DNA of 64,000 bases from NCBI GenBank assembly GCA_944390735.1, contig CALXRL010000077.1, forward strand, positions 1-64,000, read 5' to 3'. A program made the position numbers and the translations under genes. This document shows, piece after piece, positions 25,868 through 36,400 of the stretch. Under the pieces are notes generated by a model. That model was not told where the DNA came from and made no database searches. It saw only the letters and a program-made list of their open reading frames with translations. Positions within the stretch are counted from its first letter, which is position 1; each line of letters opens with the position of its first letter. This DNA comes from an uncultured Victivallales bacterium. Its GTDB lineage: Bacteria > Verrucomicrobiota > Lentisphaeria > Victivallales > UBA1829.

Positions 25868-25907
25868 AACGCATCAGAAAAAAGCGTAAAATAGAAGGAG
25901 ATCGACT

Positions 25908-27692
25908 ATGAAAGAACCTGTCAGCCACTCTGAACTGCCCGTCGAAATGACCTGGGACCTCTCGAAAATGTATGCCTCCGTCGACGACTGGGAAAAGGAT
26001 TTCCGGAAAATTGATCCCCTGGTGGAAAAACTTCAGGCCTTCAAGGGGAAGCTCGGCGAATCCCCCGCGACGCTCGCGGCGGCCTTCCGCGCCGAAGACG
26101 AACTGGGATTCCTCATGGAAAAGCTTCACACGTTCGCCCATCTGCGCTCGGATGAGGATACCGGAATTTCCGAAAACCGCGGACGTGTTGACCGCATCCT
26201 CTCCAAATCCGCCGAAGTCGAGGGCGAAACCGCCTGGTTCGAACCTGAGATCATGGCGATCGACCGGAAGAGATTCCAGGCATTTGCGGAGTCGCCGGAA
26301 CTGGAATTCTACAAACTCACGCTGAAGCGTCTGGAAGCCGACCGGCCGCATACGCTCTCCGAACGCGAGGAGCGCGTGCTGGGACTTTCCTCGGAGATCT
26401 TCGCCGGTCCGTACAAGGCATTCTCCGTGATGAATGATGCGGATCTGCGCTTTCCGATCGTTCATGACGATCAGGGAGGTGAGGTCCGGCTCACCCACGG
26501 CAATTACATCAAACTGCTGGAATCCTCCCACCGCGAAGTTCGGAAGGAGGCGTTCCATGGAATGTATTCTGTCTATGAACAGTTCAAAAACACCTTTGCG
26601 GCCATTCTCGACACCGCGGTCCGGACGCACACGGTCGAAGCCGGGCTCCGGAATTTCAAATCCGCTCTGGAGGCCTCTCTTCACGAGGATGCCGTTCCGG
26701 TTTCGGTGTACAACTCGCTGATCGACACCGTCCACGACAGCATGGAACCGCTGTACGACTATTTTGCATTCCGGGCGGAACGGCTCGGACTGGAAAAACT
26801 TCACATGTATGACATTCACTGTCCGCTGGTCCCCGAAGCCGCGCTCGAAGTTCCCTGGAAGGATGCCGTTTCCATGGTCAAAACGGCGCTTCGTCCGCTG
26901 GGGGATCTCTACGGGACCATTCTGGAGCGAGCGTTCAACGAACGCTGGATCGACATTCCGGAAGCCAGGGGGAAACGTTCCGGGGCCTACTCCAGCGGAT
27001 GCTACCAGTATCCGCCCTATCTGCTGCTGAACTATTCCGGAAATCTGGACAGCGTCTTCACGCTTGCCCACGAGCTGGGGCACTCGCTCCACTCCTATTT
27101 CTCGGATCACGCCAACGACTATCACTATGCGGGATATCGCATCTTCGTGGCGGAGGTGGCCTCCACCACCAATGAGATTCTGCTTCAGCGGCATCTGGTC
27201 TCGCAGACCAGGAGCGCGGCGGAAAAGGCGTATCTGCTGAACCATCTCATCGACACGATCCGGGGAACCCTTTTCCGGCAGACCATGTTCGCGGAATTTG
27301 AACGCGACATTCACGCCATGGCGGAAGCGGGCGAACCCCTTACGGCCGACATGCTCTCCGATCACTACTTCAAACTCAACAAACGCTATCACGGACCCGC
27401 GGTGGACCCCGATGACGAAATCCGCTACGAATGGGCGCGGATTCCGCATTTCCACTATGATTTCTATGTCTACAAATATGCGACCGGGATCTCCGCCGCG
27501 CTGGCGCTCGCGAAGAAAATTCTTGCAGGCGACACCGAAGGATATCTGCGATTCCTCAAAGCGGGCGATTCCAAGGAGGTCATTGACATCATGAAGGATG
27601 CGGGGGTTGATTTCACAACGCCCGCGCCGGTGAAAGATGCCATGAGCATGTTTGCCGATCAGGTCAAAGAGCTGAAATCGTGTCTGAAATAA
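25908..27692 (+). CDS. pepF: Oligoendopeptidase F
   Basis: Cytosolic zinc metallopeptidase (M3 family, 594 aa) that cleaves oligopeptides of about 7-17 residues. The zinc motif is TLAHELGHSLHSYF (HELGH), and the third ligand Glu lies in AEVASTTNEILL. The N-terminal PepF domain (LSKMYASVDDWEKDF...) is complete. AAGGAG precedes the ATG. The last codons overlap the next gene by 13 bases. Confidence 0.95.
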   Translation: MKEPVSHSELPVEMTWDLSKMYASVDDWEKDFRKIDPLVEKLQAFKGKLGESPATLAAAFRAEDELGFLMEKLHTFAHLRSDEDTGISENRGRVDRILSKSAEVEGETAWFEPEIMAIDRKRFQAFAESPELEFYKLTLKRLEADRPHTLSEREERVLGLSSEIFAGPYKAFSVMNDADLRFPIVHDDQGGEVRLTHGNYIKLLESSHREVRKEAFHGMYSVYEQFKNTFAAILDTAVRTHTVEAGLRNFKSALEASLHEDAVPVSVYNSLIDTVHDSMEPLYDYFAFRAERLGLEKLHMYDIHCPLVPEAALEVPWKDAVSMVKTALRPLGDLYGTILERAFNERWIDIPEARGKRSGAYSSGCYQYPPYLLLNYSGNLDSVFTLAHELGHSLHSYFSDHANDYHYAGYRIFVAEVASTTNEILLQRHLVSQTRSAAEKAYLLNHLIDTIRGTLFRQTMFAEFERDIHAMAEAGEPLTADMLSDHYFKLNKRYHGPAVDPDDEIRYEWARIPHFHYDFYVYKYATGISAALALAKKILAGDTEGYLRFLKAGDSKEVIDIMKDAGVDFTTPAPVKDAMSMFADQVKELKSCLK

Positions 27693-28606
27693 TCTTTTCC
27701 GAGCCGCTGGAGCTTCCCAGCGGACTGGTTCTGCCGTCCCGGGTTCTGCTCTCTCCGATGGAGGGAGTTCAGACTCCGGCATTCGTTCGTGCGGCAACGG
27801 CTCTTCGACTGGTCGATTTCTGGATCACGCCCTTTTATTCGGTCTCGCCTGATGCGGTCCCCTCAAAACCGGTTCTGAAGCGCCGTTTCGCGCCCTACTT
27901 CGAAACGGGATTGCCGTTTGCGGTTCAACTGATCGGGCATGCGCCGGAAGAACTGGCCGAATGTGCGGCAAATCTGGAAGAGATCGGAGTGAAGGCGATC
28001 AATCTCAATCTGGCGTGTCCTTCCAAAACGGTGCTCGGACACGGCAACGGAGGGGCTCTGCTGAAGAATCCGGATCTGCTGAAAAGGATCGTTTCGGAAG
28101 TCAGAAAAGCGATTTCCGCACGCATTTCCCTCAGCGTCAAGCTGCGCGCAGGCTTCGATTCGGATGCGGCGCTGCCGGATCGGATCACGGCGGTCGAAGA
28201 CGCGGAACTCATCGTGTTTCATTACCGGACCGTTTCGGAGAGATACTTTCCGATTTCCAATGGTCTGGAGAGGCTTGCAAAAGCGGTCGAATCGGCTCAT
28301 CATGTTCCTCTCATCGGCAATGGTGATCTTTGCTCCGCAAATGACGCGCAGCGCATGGTTCGGGAAACCGGATGCGCCGGCGTTGCTCTTGCCCGTTTTT
28401 TCCTGAAGGATCCGGGTATTCTGAATTCCATCCGGAAGGGAGAGCTCCCCTCCCCGACGGCTGCCCGCCGAGCCATGCTTGCGGAAATGAGGAACTGTCA
28501 TTCCGAGCTCGGACCTCTCCTCGAATTCGCCAGAACGGGAATGGATCAGGAGGAGTTCCGCGCCTTCCTGATCGAACTCGGAATTCGGAAGGAAAAAAAG
28601 GCGTAA
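27680..28606 (+). CDS. tRNA-dihydrouridine synthase family protein
   Basis: FMN- and NADPH-dependent enzyme (308 aa) that reduces uridine to dihydrouridine in tRNA. The Dus signature is LLSPMEGVQTPAFVR near the N-terminus, then AINLNLACPSKTVLGHGNG with the catalytic Cys, and a flavin-binding HYRTVSE...IGNGDLCSANDA. It starts with GTG inside the pepF end, so translation is coupled. It is closest in layout to the DusB/DusC branch; the exact target position cannot be told from sequence alone. Confidence 0.88.
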   Translation: MSEIIFSEPLELPSGLVLPSRVLLSPMEGVQTPAFVRAATALRLVDFWITPFYSVSPDAVPSKPVLKRRFAPYFETGLPFAVQLIGHAPEELAECAANLEEIGVKAINLNLACPSKTVLGHGNGGALLKNPDLLKRIVSEVRKAISARISLSVKLRAGFDSDAALPDRITAVEDAELIVFHYRTVSERYFPISNGLERLAKAVESAHHVPLIGNGDLCSANDAQRMVRETGCAGVALARFFLKDPGILNSIRKGELPSPTAARRAMLAEMRNCHSELGPLLEFARTGMDQEEFRAFLIELGIRKEKKA

Positions 28607-28651
28607 AAACACTCTGAACGGAACGTGTTTTCCTGAAACAATAATGGTTGA

Positions 28652-28850
28652 GCTTTTGCGGATGCCAAAAGCGGACCGGAAGTTTCGGGAAAGCAAGAAG
28701 GGAAGAACCGCTTTTCAAAGCCGTTTGCTCCCCTCGATTATTGTTGACGCACATTGCTTTTTCCGTGCTCCGCACGGCCGGCGTCTCGCCGCCGGACCGC
28801 GACAAGGACACCCTGTCCTTGACCTCGGAAAATGCTCCCGCATTTTTCCG
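28652..28850 (-). repeat. Dispersed structured element, copy A
   Basis: About 199 bases, read on the minus strand directly after the GH2 stop. In order: a hairpin GGAAAA(A)TGC/GCATTTTCC (28849-28827); CAAGGACA/TGTCCTTG; CGGCG-AGA-CGCCG with an outer CGGT/GCCG pair; a long stem with outer GAGGGGAG/CTTCCCTTC and inner CTT/AAG around TGAA; and GCTTTTG/CAAAAGC (28672-28652). The same five stems in the same order occur at 58454-58654. Several stems differ in sequence but keep pairing. It lies between convergent genes and may also end transcription from both sides. Confidence 0.8.
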
Positions 28851-28871
28851 TCTCGCAGCTTCGCTGATGGA

Positions 28872-30563
28872 TTACAAGTTGCCGTAGAGTTTCTTGACGA
28901 CATCCGCTGAGAGTTTGCGTCGGCGGAATTTGTCAAAAGAGCCGGCAAGATTCAACCCCAGCGGCTTGCAACGGATATCAGCCCCCATGCGATGGAAACT
29001 CATGGCATCATTGAACTGCCAGATCGTCAATCCGCAGATTTCATCCGGAACACTTGATACCGCCTGAATGACAGCTTCCAGATATTCCGCCTGAAATTCC
29101 TCGGACCACTGACTTCCCGCCGGATCCCGCTGTCCATAGATGCTGCAGCACCCCATCTCGCTGACCATGATCGGGGTATCTTCTCCGATCCGGTCGCGGA
29201 AGTATTTCAGAATTTTTTTCTGCATCGGAGGAATCTCATCCGGCGGTTCCACCCCCTCCAGATGTTCCCCGATCCATCCCGGATAGGTGTTGTAGGAGAT
29301 CATGTCCAGAAGAGGATGACAGATGTCATTCCCGGTACGGTTGCAGGCGAATGTCACAATACGGCTGGAATCCTCCTCCTTGATGGAACGGACCAGCTGT
29401 TCGGTAATCGCATACCCCTCCGGTGTGGAGGAATCCTGCTCATTCAGAAACGCCCAGATGATTCCGCTCGGATGATTGATGCTGTTGCGGACCATCAAAC
29501 GGGTTTGCTGTTCCTGAAGCGCCCGGAACTCCGGATCCGCCATCTGCGCCGCCGAATTTCCCCAGCCGAGACTCTCTTCCCAGACCAGCATTCCGAATTC
29601 GTCGCAAAGGTCAAGGAAGCGCTGGTCCTGAGAGTAATGACATCCCCGCACCATGTTGCAGTGAAGATCGCGCAGATTCTGAAGGTCTTCGATCATCACC
29701 TGTTCCGGCGTCGCGGGTCCGAATTCCGGATGCGATTCGTGACGGTTGAACCCCTTCAGGTAGATCGGCTTTCCATTCAGGAGCACACATCGCTTTCCGG
29801 TGCGGACCGTCCGGATGCCGAAACGCTCGATCATACGGTCGGTCCCGAATTGAACTTCCAGCGTATGCAGATGCGGATTCTCCGGCGACCAGATCCGGAA
29901 TCCCGGAACAGTGCATTCCACGCTTCCGCCCGAAATCACTTCCGCAATCCGGAACTCGTTTTCGGTGTCAAAACGGTAGCGTACCGTTTTGGTTCCCTGC
30001 GTGTCGCCGTTGAAGAGAAAGCGCAGCGAAACCTTTCCCGTTTCATGACAGAGCGTCCGCACCTGAACGCGGTCAAGAGCACATTCCGGAAGCTGATGCA
30101 GTTCCATGCTCCGGTAAAATCCGCCGAAGGCGTAGAAGTCGTAGTAGGGAAGGAAAAGTTTCATTTTTTCGGGATCGAAATTATTGTCGATCGCGGCGGT
30201 GATGACGTGTCTTCCGGCTTTCAGAGGCCCCGTTTCAAATTCGACTCCGCTGTACGGAAGATTGGTGAATCCGACCTCTTTTCCGTCGATGCGGAAGCGC
30301 GCCCGCAGACCGATTCCGCCCACCTTCAGGATTCCGCGCGGTGAATCCTCCGTCAGCAGAAATTCGCGACGGTAAAGTCCGGTTCCCCGTTTGCAGCGAT
30401 ACGCCGGCGTGGTATCGAAGGTTCCGGGAACCGTCATGACATCCTCGGGAACAAAGCCGGTTTCATCGACCTCTTCCAGAAAGGTCCCCTCGCAGAAGCG
30501 GAACGCCCAGATTCCATTCAGATCCGTAATGGAACGACCCGGGTACAGCGGATACGAACGCAT
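28872..30563 (-). CDS. Glycoside hydrolase family 2 enzyme (beta-glucuronidase/beta-galactosidase-like)
   Basis: A 563-aa retaining glycosidase with the GH2 layout: sugar-binding jelly roll (about 1-170), Ig-like domain, and TIM barrel. The acid/base Glu is about residue 375 in FLNEQDSS and the nucleophile Glu about 469 in MVSEMGCC. GFNRHESHPEFG matches the GH2 signature. There is no signal peptide, so it is cytosolic and should act on imported oligosaccharides. The ATG at 30563 has AAGGAG; the longer frame upstream is ignored. It is divergent from an AraC regulator that probably controls it. Confidence 0.88.
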   Translation of the reverse strand: MRSYPLYPGRSITDLNGIWAFRFCEGTFLEEVDETGFVPEDVMTVPGTFDTTPAYRCKRGTGLYRREFLLTEDSPRGILKVGGIGLRARFRIDGKEVGFTNLPYSGVEFETGPLKAGRHVITAAIDNNFDPEKMKLFLPYYDFYAFGGFYRSMELHQLPECALDRVQVRTLCHETGKVSLRFLFNGDTQGTKTVRYRFDTENEFRIAEVISGGSVECTVPGFRIWSPENPHLHTLEVQFGTDRMIERFGIRTVRTGKRCVLLNGKPIYLKGFNRHESHPEFGPATPEQVMIEDLQNLRDLHCNMVRGCHYSQDQRFLDLCDEFGMLVWEESLGWGNSAAQMADPEFRALQEQQTRLMVRNSINHPSGIIWAFLNEQDSSTPEGYAITEQLVRSIKEEDSSRIVTFACNRTGNDICHPLLDMISYNTYPGWIGEHLEGVEPPDEIPPMQKKILKYFRDRIGEDTPIMVSEMGCCSIYGQRDPAGSQWSEEFQAEYLEAVIQAVSSVPDEICGLTIWQFNDAMSFHRMGADIRCKPLGLNLAGSFDKFRRRKLSADVVKKLYGNL

Positions 30564-30633
30564 GGTTGTCTTCTCCTTGTTGTAATTTGCAGAATTTGAA
30601 TTGATGTTTTCGTCCGTTTTTCTTAATTTGCTC

Positions 30634-30661
30634 TTGTTTTTTTGTTTTTCAATGATATAAA
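30634..30661 (+). promoter_or_regulatory. Promoter for the first AraC regulator
   Basis: TTGTTT (30634-30639) and TATAAA (30656-30661) with a 16-base spacer, in the divergent region between the GH2 gene and the regulator. Confidence 0.5.
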
Positions 30662-30706
30662 TGATGTTAAAAAGATATTTTTGACGCAAAGACAAGGAGT
30701 CTCCAC

Positions 30707-31528
30707 ATGCAGAGTCTGACCATCCGCCGACTGGGATTTCCGGAGAGGCCGCCATCCCGTCTGCCGTTCTATCCGCGCTCCTGCGGCATCAATGTTTTTC
30801 ATGGAGAACGGGAGGAGAATTCGCCCAGTCCGATCACGGAGATCTGCTGGATTGCGGAAGGGAGCTGTCTCTTTGAAGTCGGCGGGAAATCGTATTCTGT
30901 TCAGCAGAACGAATCCATCTACCGCCTGCCGGGAGAGAGGCAGATCAAATGTTCCGCTCCCGGCGGTCGAACCGTTGTTTACTGGGCGGCGATTGACGGA
31001 GAGAATGCCGCGGATTTTCTGCTCTCCTACGGCTATCCGCGCGGACCGCTGAAATCCGGAACATGTCCGGTGCATCTGTTTGAAGAAATTCAGCATTCGC
31101 TGGACACTCTTCTGCCCTCGGATCTGCGACGTCTTGTCGCGCTTTACACGGAACTGATCGGCATGATGGGCGAAGAGCACGATCCGCTCAGCCGGAAGGG
31201 AGTTCTCTTCCGGGATTGTCTCTCCCTGATTCAGAACCGCTACCAGGATCCGGAGCTCAATGTGAATACTCTTGCGGAGGAGCTGAAGGTCCATCGCACG
31301 ACGCTCGACCGCCTTTTCCTGCGCGAAATCGGAATTCCGCCGAACCGCTATCTGTTGAAAATCCGTCTTCACCATGCGCTCTCTCTTCTGTGCTGCACGA
31401 AGGATCCGATTGCGGAAATCGCTTCGAAGACCGGTTTTTCGCGTTCGAACTATTTTGACCGGGTCTTCCGGGAGGCCATGGGGTTTTCTCCGATGGAATA
31501 CCGGAGAAGAAAAAGGGAGGGAATCTGA
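30707..31528 (+). CDS. AraC-family transcriptional regulator (first of two)
   Basis: A 273-aa DNA-binding protein with an N-terminal cupin-like sensor (about 20-130) and a C-terminal AraC double helix-turn-helix. The first HTH is NVNTLAEELKVHRTTLDRLF and the second IAEIASKTGFSRSNYFDRVF, followed by the usual GFSPMEYRR end. It should respond to a sugar and regulate the divergent GH2 gene and perhaps the downstream operon. CAAGGAG precedes the ATG. The next regulator starts 2 bases after its stop. Confidence 0.9.
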   Translation: MQSLTIRRLGFPERPPSRLPFYPRSCGINVFHGEREENSPSPITEICWIAEGSCLFEVGGKSYSVQQNESIYRLPGERQIKCSAPGGRTVVYWAAIDGENAADFLLSYGYPRGPLKSGTCPVHLFEEIQHSLDTLLPSDLRRLVALYTELIGMMGEEHDPLSRKGVLFRDCLSLIQNRYQDPELNVNTLAEELKVHRTTLDRLFLREIGIPPNRYLLKIRLHHALSLLCCTKDPIAEIASKTGFSRSNYFDRVFREAMGFSPMEYRRRKREGI

Positions 31529-31530
31529 AC

Positions 31531-32448
31531 ATGCAGCAGAAAAGGAGAAGCGGGAGAGACGTCTCCGGCTGTTTCTATCACAACAGTTTTTCCTATGATG
31601 ACAAAAGTCCGCACCAAAGCCAGACTCATATTGCCTGGAATTTTGAAGAGAACATCAAATCCGCGCTTCCTGTCTGGCCGAATTTCGTCAACCGTTCGAA
31701 CTTTCATCCGAATACCTGGGTCGACCACACGAACTTCATCTATACTGCCGTGGAGATTCCGCTGGAGGGGAATATGCGTTTCCGGCAGCGGGAGGAAAGC
31801 ATGGTTGTGGAATCCGGAGAGGCCTATCTGATTCATCGCGGGGAAAACAGCCGTCTGGAATGCGGTCCCGCCGGATTCTGCCGGAAAATTTCCATTGGTC
31901 TCTCGGGGAACTCCCTTCCCTCGATCCTCATGGATACGGGGCTGATCAACTACACGAAAATCAGACTGGCCGATCCGGAAAAAGTGTTCCGTCTGATTCT
32001 CGATATTGAAAAACAGCTTCATATTGAGGAGAAATCGGATGAGCTCGTCCGGGAGATTTCCATTCTCTGCTACACGCTTCTTCTGGAACTTGCGCGGGCG
32101 CTCCGCTTCAAGTATCCCTCCACTCTGGCGAAAGCCATGGAGCTGATGACCATCAATCTGGCGCGCAAGCTCACGATCCGGCAGATCACGGAAGAACTGA
32201 ACATCAGTCAGGACAAACTGGAGGAACTGTTTCAGAAACGCTTCCGCAAATCGCCGAAGGAGTATTTCCTGGAATTGAAAATGGAAAAAGCAAAACAGCT
32301 TCTCTCCCGAACGGATCTCTCGGTCAAACAGATTGCCAATCAGCTCGGCTATCAGGACCAGATGAACTTCTCCCGTCTTTTCCGGAAAAAAACCGGGAAA
32401 AACCCTTTGATGTACAGGGAAAACACCTCCAACCTGAAAAAGACATAA
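31531..32448 (+). CDS. AraC-family transcriptional regulator (second of two)
   Basis: A 305-aa regulator with a sensor domain (about 30-190) and C-terminal HTH pair: [20 protein letters not shown] and [20 protein letters not shown], ending [18 protein letters not shown] lies 8 bases before the ATG. It is adjacent to and co-transcribed with the first AraC gene, yet its sensor domain is not obviously similar, so the pair is not a recent tandem duplication. Confidence 0.9.
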   Translation: MQQKRRSGRDVSGCFYHNSFSYDDKSPHQSQTHIAWNFEENIKSALPVWPNFVNRSNFHPNTWVDHTNFIYTAVEIPLEGNMRFRQREESMVVESGEAYLIHRGENSRLECGPAGFCRKISIGLSGNSLPSILMDTGLINYTKIRLADPEKVFRLILDIEKQLHIEEKSDELVREISILCYTLLLELARALRFKYPSTLAKAMELMTINLARKLTIRQITEELNISQDKLEELFQKRFRKSPKEYFLELKMEKAKQLLSRTDLSVKQIANQLGYQDQMNFSRLFRKKTGKNPLMYRENTSNLKKT

Positions 32449-32472
32449 CATTCCGGAAAAACAACATAACAA

Positions 32473-32500
32473 AGGGGGATTTCCCCTCTTGTCTTTTTTC
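32473..32500 (+). terminator. Weak terminator after the AraC pair
   Basis: AGGGGG-ATT-TCCCCT forms a 6-bp stem, followed by TCTTGTCTTTTTT. It overlaps the -35 box of the next promoter. Confidence 0.45.
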
Positions 32501-32517
32501 CTGTTTTCTCCTATAAT
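32489..32517 (+). promoter_or_regulatory. Promoter for the pseudopilin/GH39-like operon
   Basis: TTGTCT (32489-32494) and a consensus TATAAT (32512-32517) with a 17-base spacer, about 98 bases before the pseudopilin start. Confidence 0.65.
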
Positions 32518-32614
32518 TTATCGTTGTCCGGATCGTATTTCCGAGCGGCCGCTTCGACCGCTGTCCGATCGGACCTCCGCTCAAAACGGGAAATCTTCAG
32601 GGAAAGGATCTATC

Positions 32615-33451
32615 ATGCTGTTTGCGACAGGAACGGATTCTCCGCATGACAACAATCCGCGATTCCGGATCGCGGGAGGCGGATATTTCACTCTGATGGA
32701 GCTTCTGATCACCATCGCGATCATTGCCATTCTTGCAGGCATGCTCCTTCCTGCGCTGAATAAAGCTCGGGAGAACGCGAGGAAAGGAAGCTGTGCGGCG
32801 AACTGCAAACAGATCGGAGTTGCGGCGGCGATGTATCGCAGCGATTTCAGCGACTATGTTGCGCCGCAGTATTGGAGAGATGCCGAATACCCTGCTCCCG
32901 GACATCTCTATTCCTCGCTGTATCACTGGGACTATTATTTTGTCAAGGCCTACTTGAACGGACACACCTCCCCATCCGGCTGGCCGGTCGGGAACGCGTG
33001 GAAGGTCATGCACTGTCCGTCGCATTTGACGGACGCCTCCCCGGCGCCGAGAAGCTATGCGCTTCCCTATCACTGGATCTGGATTGACACTGCACCGAGA
33101 GCGACCGGTCCGATGTACCGCACCCCCTCCGCCATCTATTTTCTAGGCGAGGTGGATTACAACAATTTTCTGGGCGACTCCGAAGGGAAGTTCACGACCT
33201 CCCGCTGCGGCCGCTCCGCCTCGAATGCGACCATCTATCTATCCAATTCCCGGCAGATCGGGCCGAACCACCTGAACAGCGCCAATCTTCTTTTTCTGGA
33301 TGGGCACACGGCGTCGCGCAGTGAATGGAAGTACCGTCAGACAACCGCCTTTTACGGGGGGGGGCGACGAGGTGACCGTCCGGAATTTCACCGAATAAAC
33401 CAGAAACAGTTTTCATCACTTTTCCAACCGAAAGAAAGGGGTCCTTTATGA
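32615..33451 (+). CDS. Prepilin-like (H-X9-DG) protein 1, possible 3' frameshift
   Basis: Type IV pilin-like protein. The prepilin segment [20 protein letters not shown] is an N-terminal hydrophobic helix, and the C-terminal [14 protein letters not shown] fits the H-X9-DG tail of prepilin-type proteins. The ATG at 32615 has GGAAAGG upstream. As written the product has 278 aa and its stop overlaps the next start by 4 bases. A run of nine G at 33356-33364 interrupts the end. With eight G the protein would finish [14 protein letters not shown] at 33398, leaving room for the next ribosome site. It is probably exported to the envelope and assembled or held in the membrane. Confidence 0.85.
   Translation: MLFATGTDSPHDNNPRFRIAGGGYFTLMELLITIAIIAILAGMLLPALNKARENARKGSCAANCKQIGVAAAMYRSDFSDYVAPQYWRDAEYPAPGHLYSSLYHWDYYFVKAYLNGHTSPSGWPVGNAWKVMHCPSHLTDASPAPRSYALPYHWIWIDTAPRATGPMYRTPSAIYFLGEVDYNNFLGDSEGKFTTSRCGRSASNATIYLSNSRQIGPNHLNSANLLFLDGHTASRSEWKYRQTTAFYGGGRRGDRPEFHRINQKQFSSLFQPKERGPL
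33356..33364 (+). repeat. G9 homopolymer in pseudopilin 1
   Basis: Nine consecutive G near the 3' end of the pseudopilin gene. Loss of one G gives a shorter and more family-like C-terminus. Confidence 0.9.
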
Positions 33452-36400
33452 GCCTACGTAAAAGAGGAACCGTGTTGTTCCTTCTGCTCTCCGCCGGCAT
33501 GCTCCTTGCGGATTTCAGAACAACGTTCAATGCAAAGACAATGGTCAAACAGTCCGGGAATTCGCGAATCACCTTCCGAACGGAAAACGGGATTTCCGGC
33601 ATGATGATCCCGACCTCCTCTCCCTCGCTGAAAGTGACGGCCGATGCGGAAGGGCTTGTCCTGGATGGATCGAAGGAGGCGCTTACCAGAAAGAAGCCGT
33701 TTATTGTCCGTTTTCTTCTTCCGAAACAGGATCAGGGAAAAGATGTGTTCCGAGGGAAAAAATTGACCTCGGAAGTGACGGTGAAAGCCGATCGTTCCGC
33801 CTCCGCCAGGATTCTCATTGAGGGCCGTCGGAACGGGAAGCACTATCACAAGGGGCTCATTGTCCCCGTGGGAACAACGTTCCAGACGCTGCGTTTTTCC
33901 GAACGGATTCCGGAAGGAGTGGAAGGGCTCAGTCTGCGGTTTGATCTTCACGCTCCGGCGGTCTACACGATCCGCGGTGCGGGCATGACGTCGCTTGTGG
34001 AAACGATCCGGCTTGCGAACCGAAACCGGATCATCAACGGCGGGGCGGAGCGCGGATGGTACGGCACCTACATCGACGACTTGTATGCCAAGGGCATCAA
34101 CGGCAAGGAGATTCGCTACGACGGAAAAATCATTGATTTCGGGCGAAAGTTTGCCATCGACGACAAAGTCTTCTATTCCGGACGTCATTCGTTCCGAATC
34201 GAAGGGAAACCCTACGCGACCGGCAGTTTCTATCTGAATCCGGTCAAGTACGTCCCCGGACAGCCGTTTACGGTCTCATTCCGGGCGAAGGCGGAAAAGC
34301 CCGGGACCGCCCTGAATTTCGGTCTGTTTCTCGGCTTCTCCCGCACCTATGCCATTCCGCTGACCGCGGGCCCGGAGTGGAAGAAGTACGAAATCACCAT
34401 CCCGAAATGGGGAGAAAAAACGCCCGGCATGGCGCTCATCGGCGATGTGGTGAGGGGAAGCCGTTTCGAGGAGGTCTACCCGCGATTCGATCCGTTCGGC
34501 ACGGTCTGGATTGACGATTTTGCCTGTTCCTCCGGCACCCGGGCGCCGTTTGAGAACGATCCGCTCTTTCTGCGCGGCACCCTGAACTCCCCGTCCTCCT
34601 ATTACAGGGAAGGCGAAAAAATCCGGATGCGTATGGAAGTCGAAAATCCGGGAAATACAGCAAAAAACGCGGAACTGTGGTATCGCGTCTGTGATTTCTT
34701 CGGAAGAACGCTCTTCACCTCCCCCGCCACCCGTCTGTCCGTTGCTCCGAACGCGACCGTAAAACAGGAAATTCCGGTGGCAAACGTCCCGAAGGGGGCC
34801 TTCAATCTGATTGTGGAACTGCGGATTCCGGACACGGGGAAAACGATCCGTCACGCCTTTCTTACCGGAGTGATCGGCAAGGAGGAGAAGAAGATTGCAC
34901 GGCTCGGGCTGGACGCCCCCATTCAGGGCAATCCGGATCTTCTGACTCCGGTCTTCAACGACTTCCGGATCGGCACGGTGCGGCTCTGGGGCTCCTACAA
35001 TGCCGCCATCGGGGACTACACCGGAACCAGACGGATTGATGCGTTTCATAAAGCGGGCGTTCAAATTCTTCTGAACATCGGCGATACGCACAAGCTGCCG
35101 TTTGTCCGGAAAGACATGACTCCCTGGAAGACTTTTCTGAAAAAGGCTCTGAAACCCTACGCGGGGAAAGTGGCGCTCTACGAGGTGGCCAACGAGCCGA
35201 ACGCCTGGCTCGGTCTCGGCAGAAAGAAGGATCCCGCGCTGTTTGACGACATCTCGCCGGTGACCTACGTCCGGATGCTGCGGGCCGCCTCCGAAGCGGT
35301 GCACGAGATTGATCCGGGAGCAAAGATCGGCGGGCCGACCACCTGCGGCACGGATCTCTCTTTTACGGAAAGCGTGCTTGCCAATGGAGGCACAAACTAT
35401 CTGGATGTCATCACGGAACATCCGTATCGGACGCTGCCCGAACTTCCGGACTACGAAACGGATCTGACCGCCATGAAGCAGATTGCCGCCCGGTACAGTC
35501 CGAATCGGAAGATTCCGATCTGGGCTTCGGAATCCGGCTCGGAGAATTCGGCCCTGCTGCGGGACAACCTCATCGACGAAAAAACGCGCGATGCTGTCGC
35601 CAAAGACATCCGGAACATGCTGATCTCCTATGCCTGCGGCAATGAAGTCTACATTCACTTTGCCGCCGCCCCTTACGGGATCGGGATCGGCTGGAACGTG
35701 TTTTACGGAGGCAATCCGGACACCTGTTCCCGTCCGGTTCCCACCCCCATGCTCTATGCCATGCGGACCGTTGCCGACCTCCTCGGGAACGCCGCTCCCG
35801 CGGGAAAAATCAAACTGGGCTCCGACTACCGCTGCTATGTCTTCGACCATGGAACGGAGCGGACCGCCGTTCTCTGGAAGTGGAACGGTGAAAATGCACA
35901 ACTTGCCGGCTGGAAGAGTCTGGATCCGGCGATGAAGGCGTATGACATCATGGGCAATCCGCTTACTGCGCAGACTCTTTCCATCTCCCGTTTTCCGGTC
36001 TATCTGAAGACGAAACGGTCGTTTCGGGAACTCGAACAGGCGTTTTCGACGCTCTCTCTGGCAGGCGGCGATGCCGTTTCCGCTTCCCTTTCCGTCACAG
36101 GCAGGACGAGCTTTGCGATCCGGCTGAAAAACCGGAACAACCGTCCGCTTTCGGGCACCCTTGTCGTCCGCATGGACGGGAAAACGCAGACCCGGGAGTT
36201 CCGCGACATTCCGGCGGAGGAGAACCGCATCATGCAATTCCGCACCGAAAAGGAGATTTCCACGATTCCCCGGAACGGCACCTTCTCGGTTGCCACCTCC
36301 TCCGGAAGAATCGAGCAGGAGTTTCTCCTGCGATCGGCTTTTGTCCCGAAGATCCGGAAACCGATGGTCATCGACGGAGACCTGAACGACTGGCCGGAAG

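Noticed and set aside
28644-28948. Short open frames across repeat copy A that share a CPCRGPAAxRRPC peptide with frames in copy B
   Set aside because: The frames begin in neighbouring genes, lack ribosome sites, and the differences between copies preserve stems, not codons.
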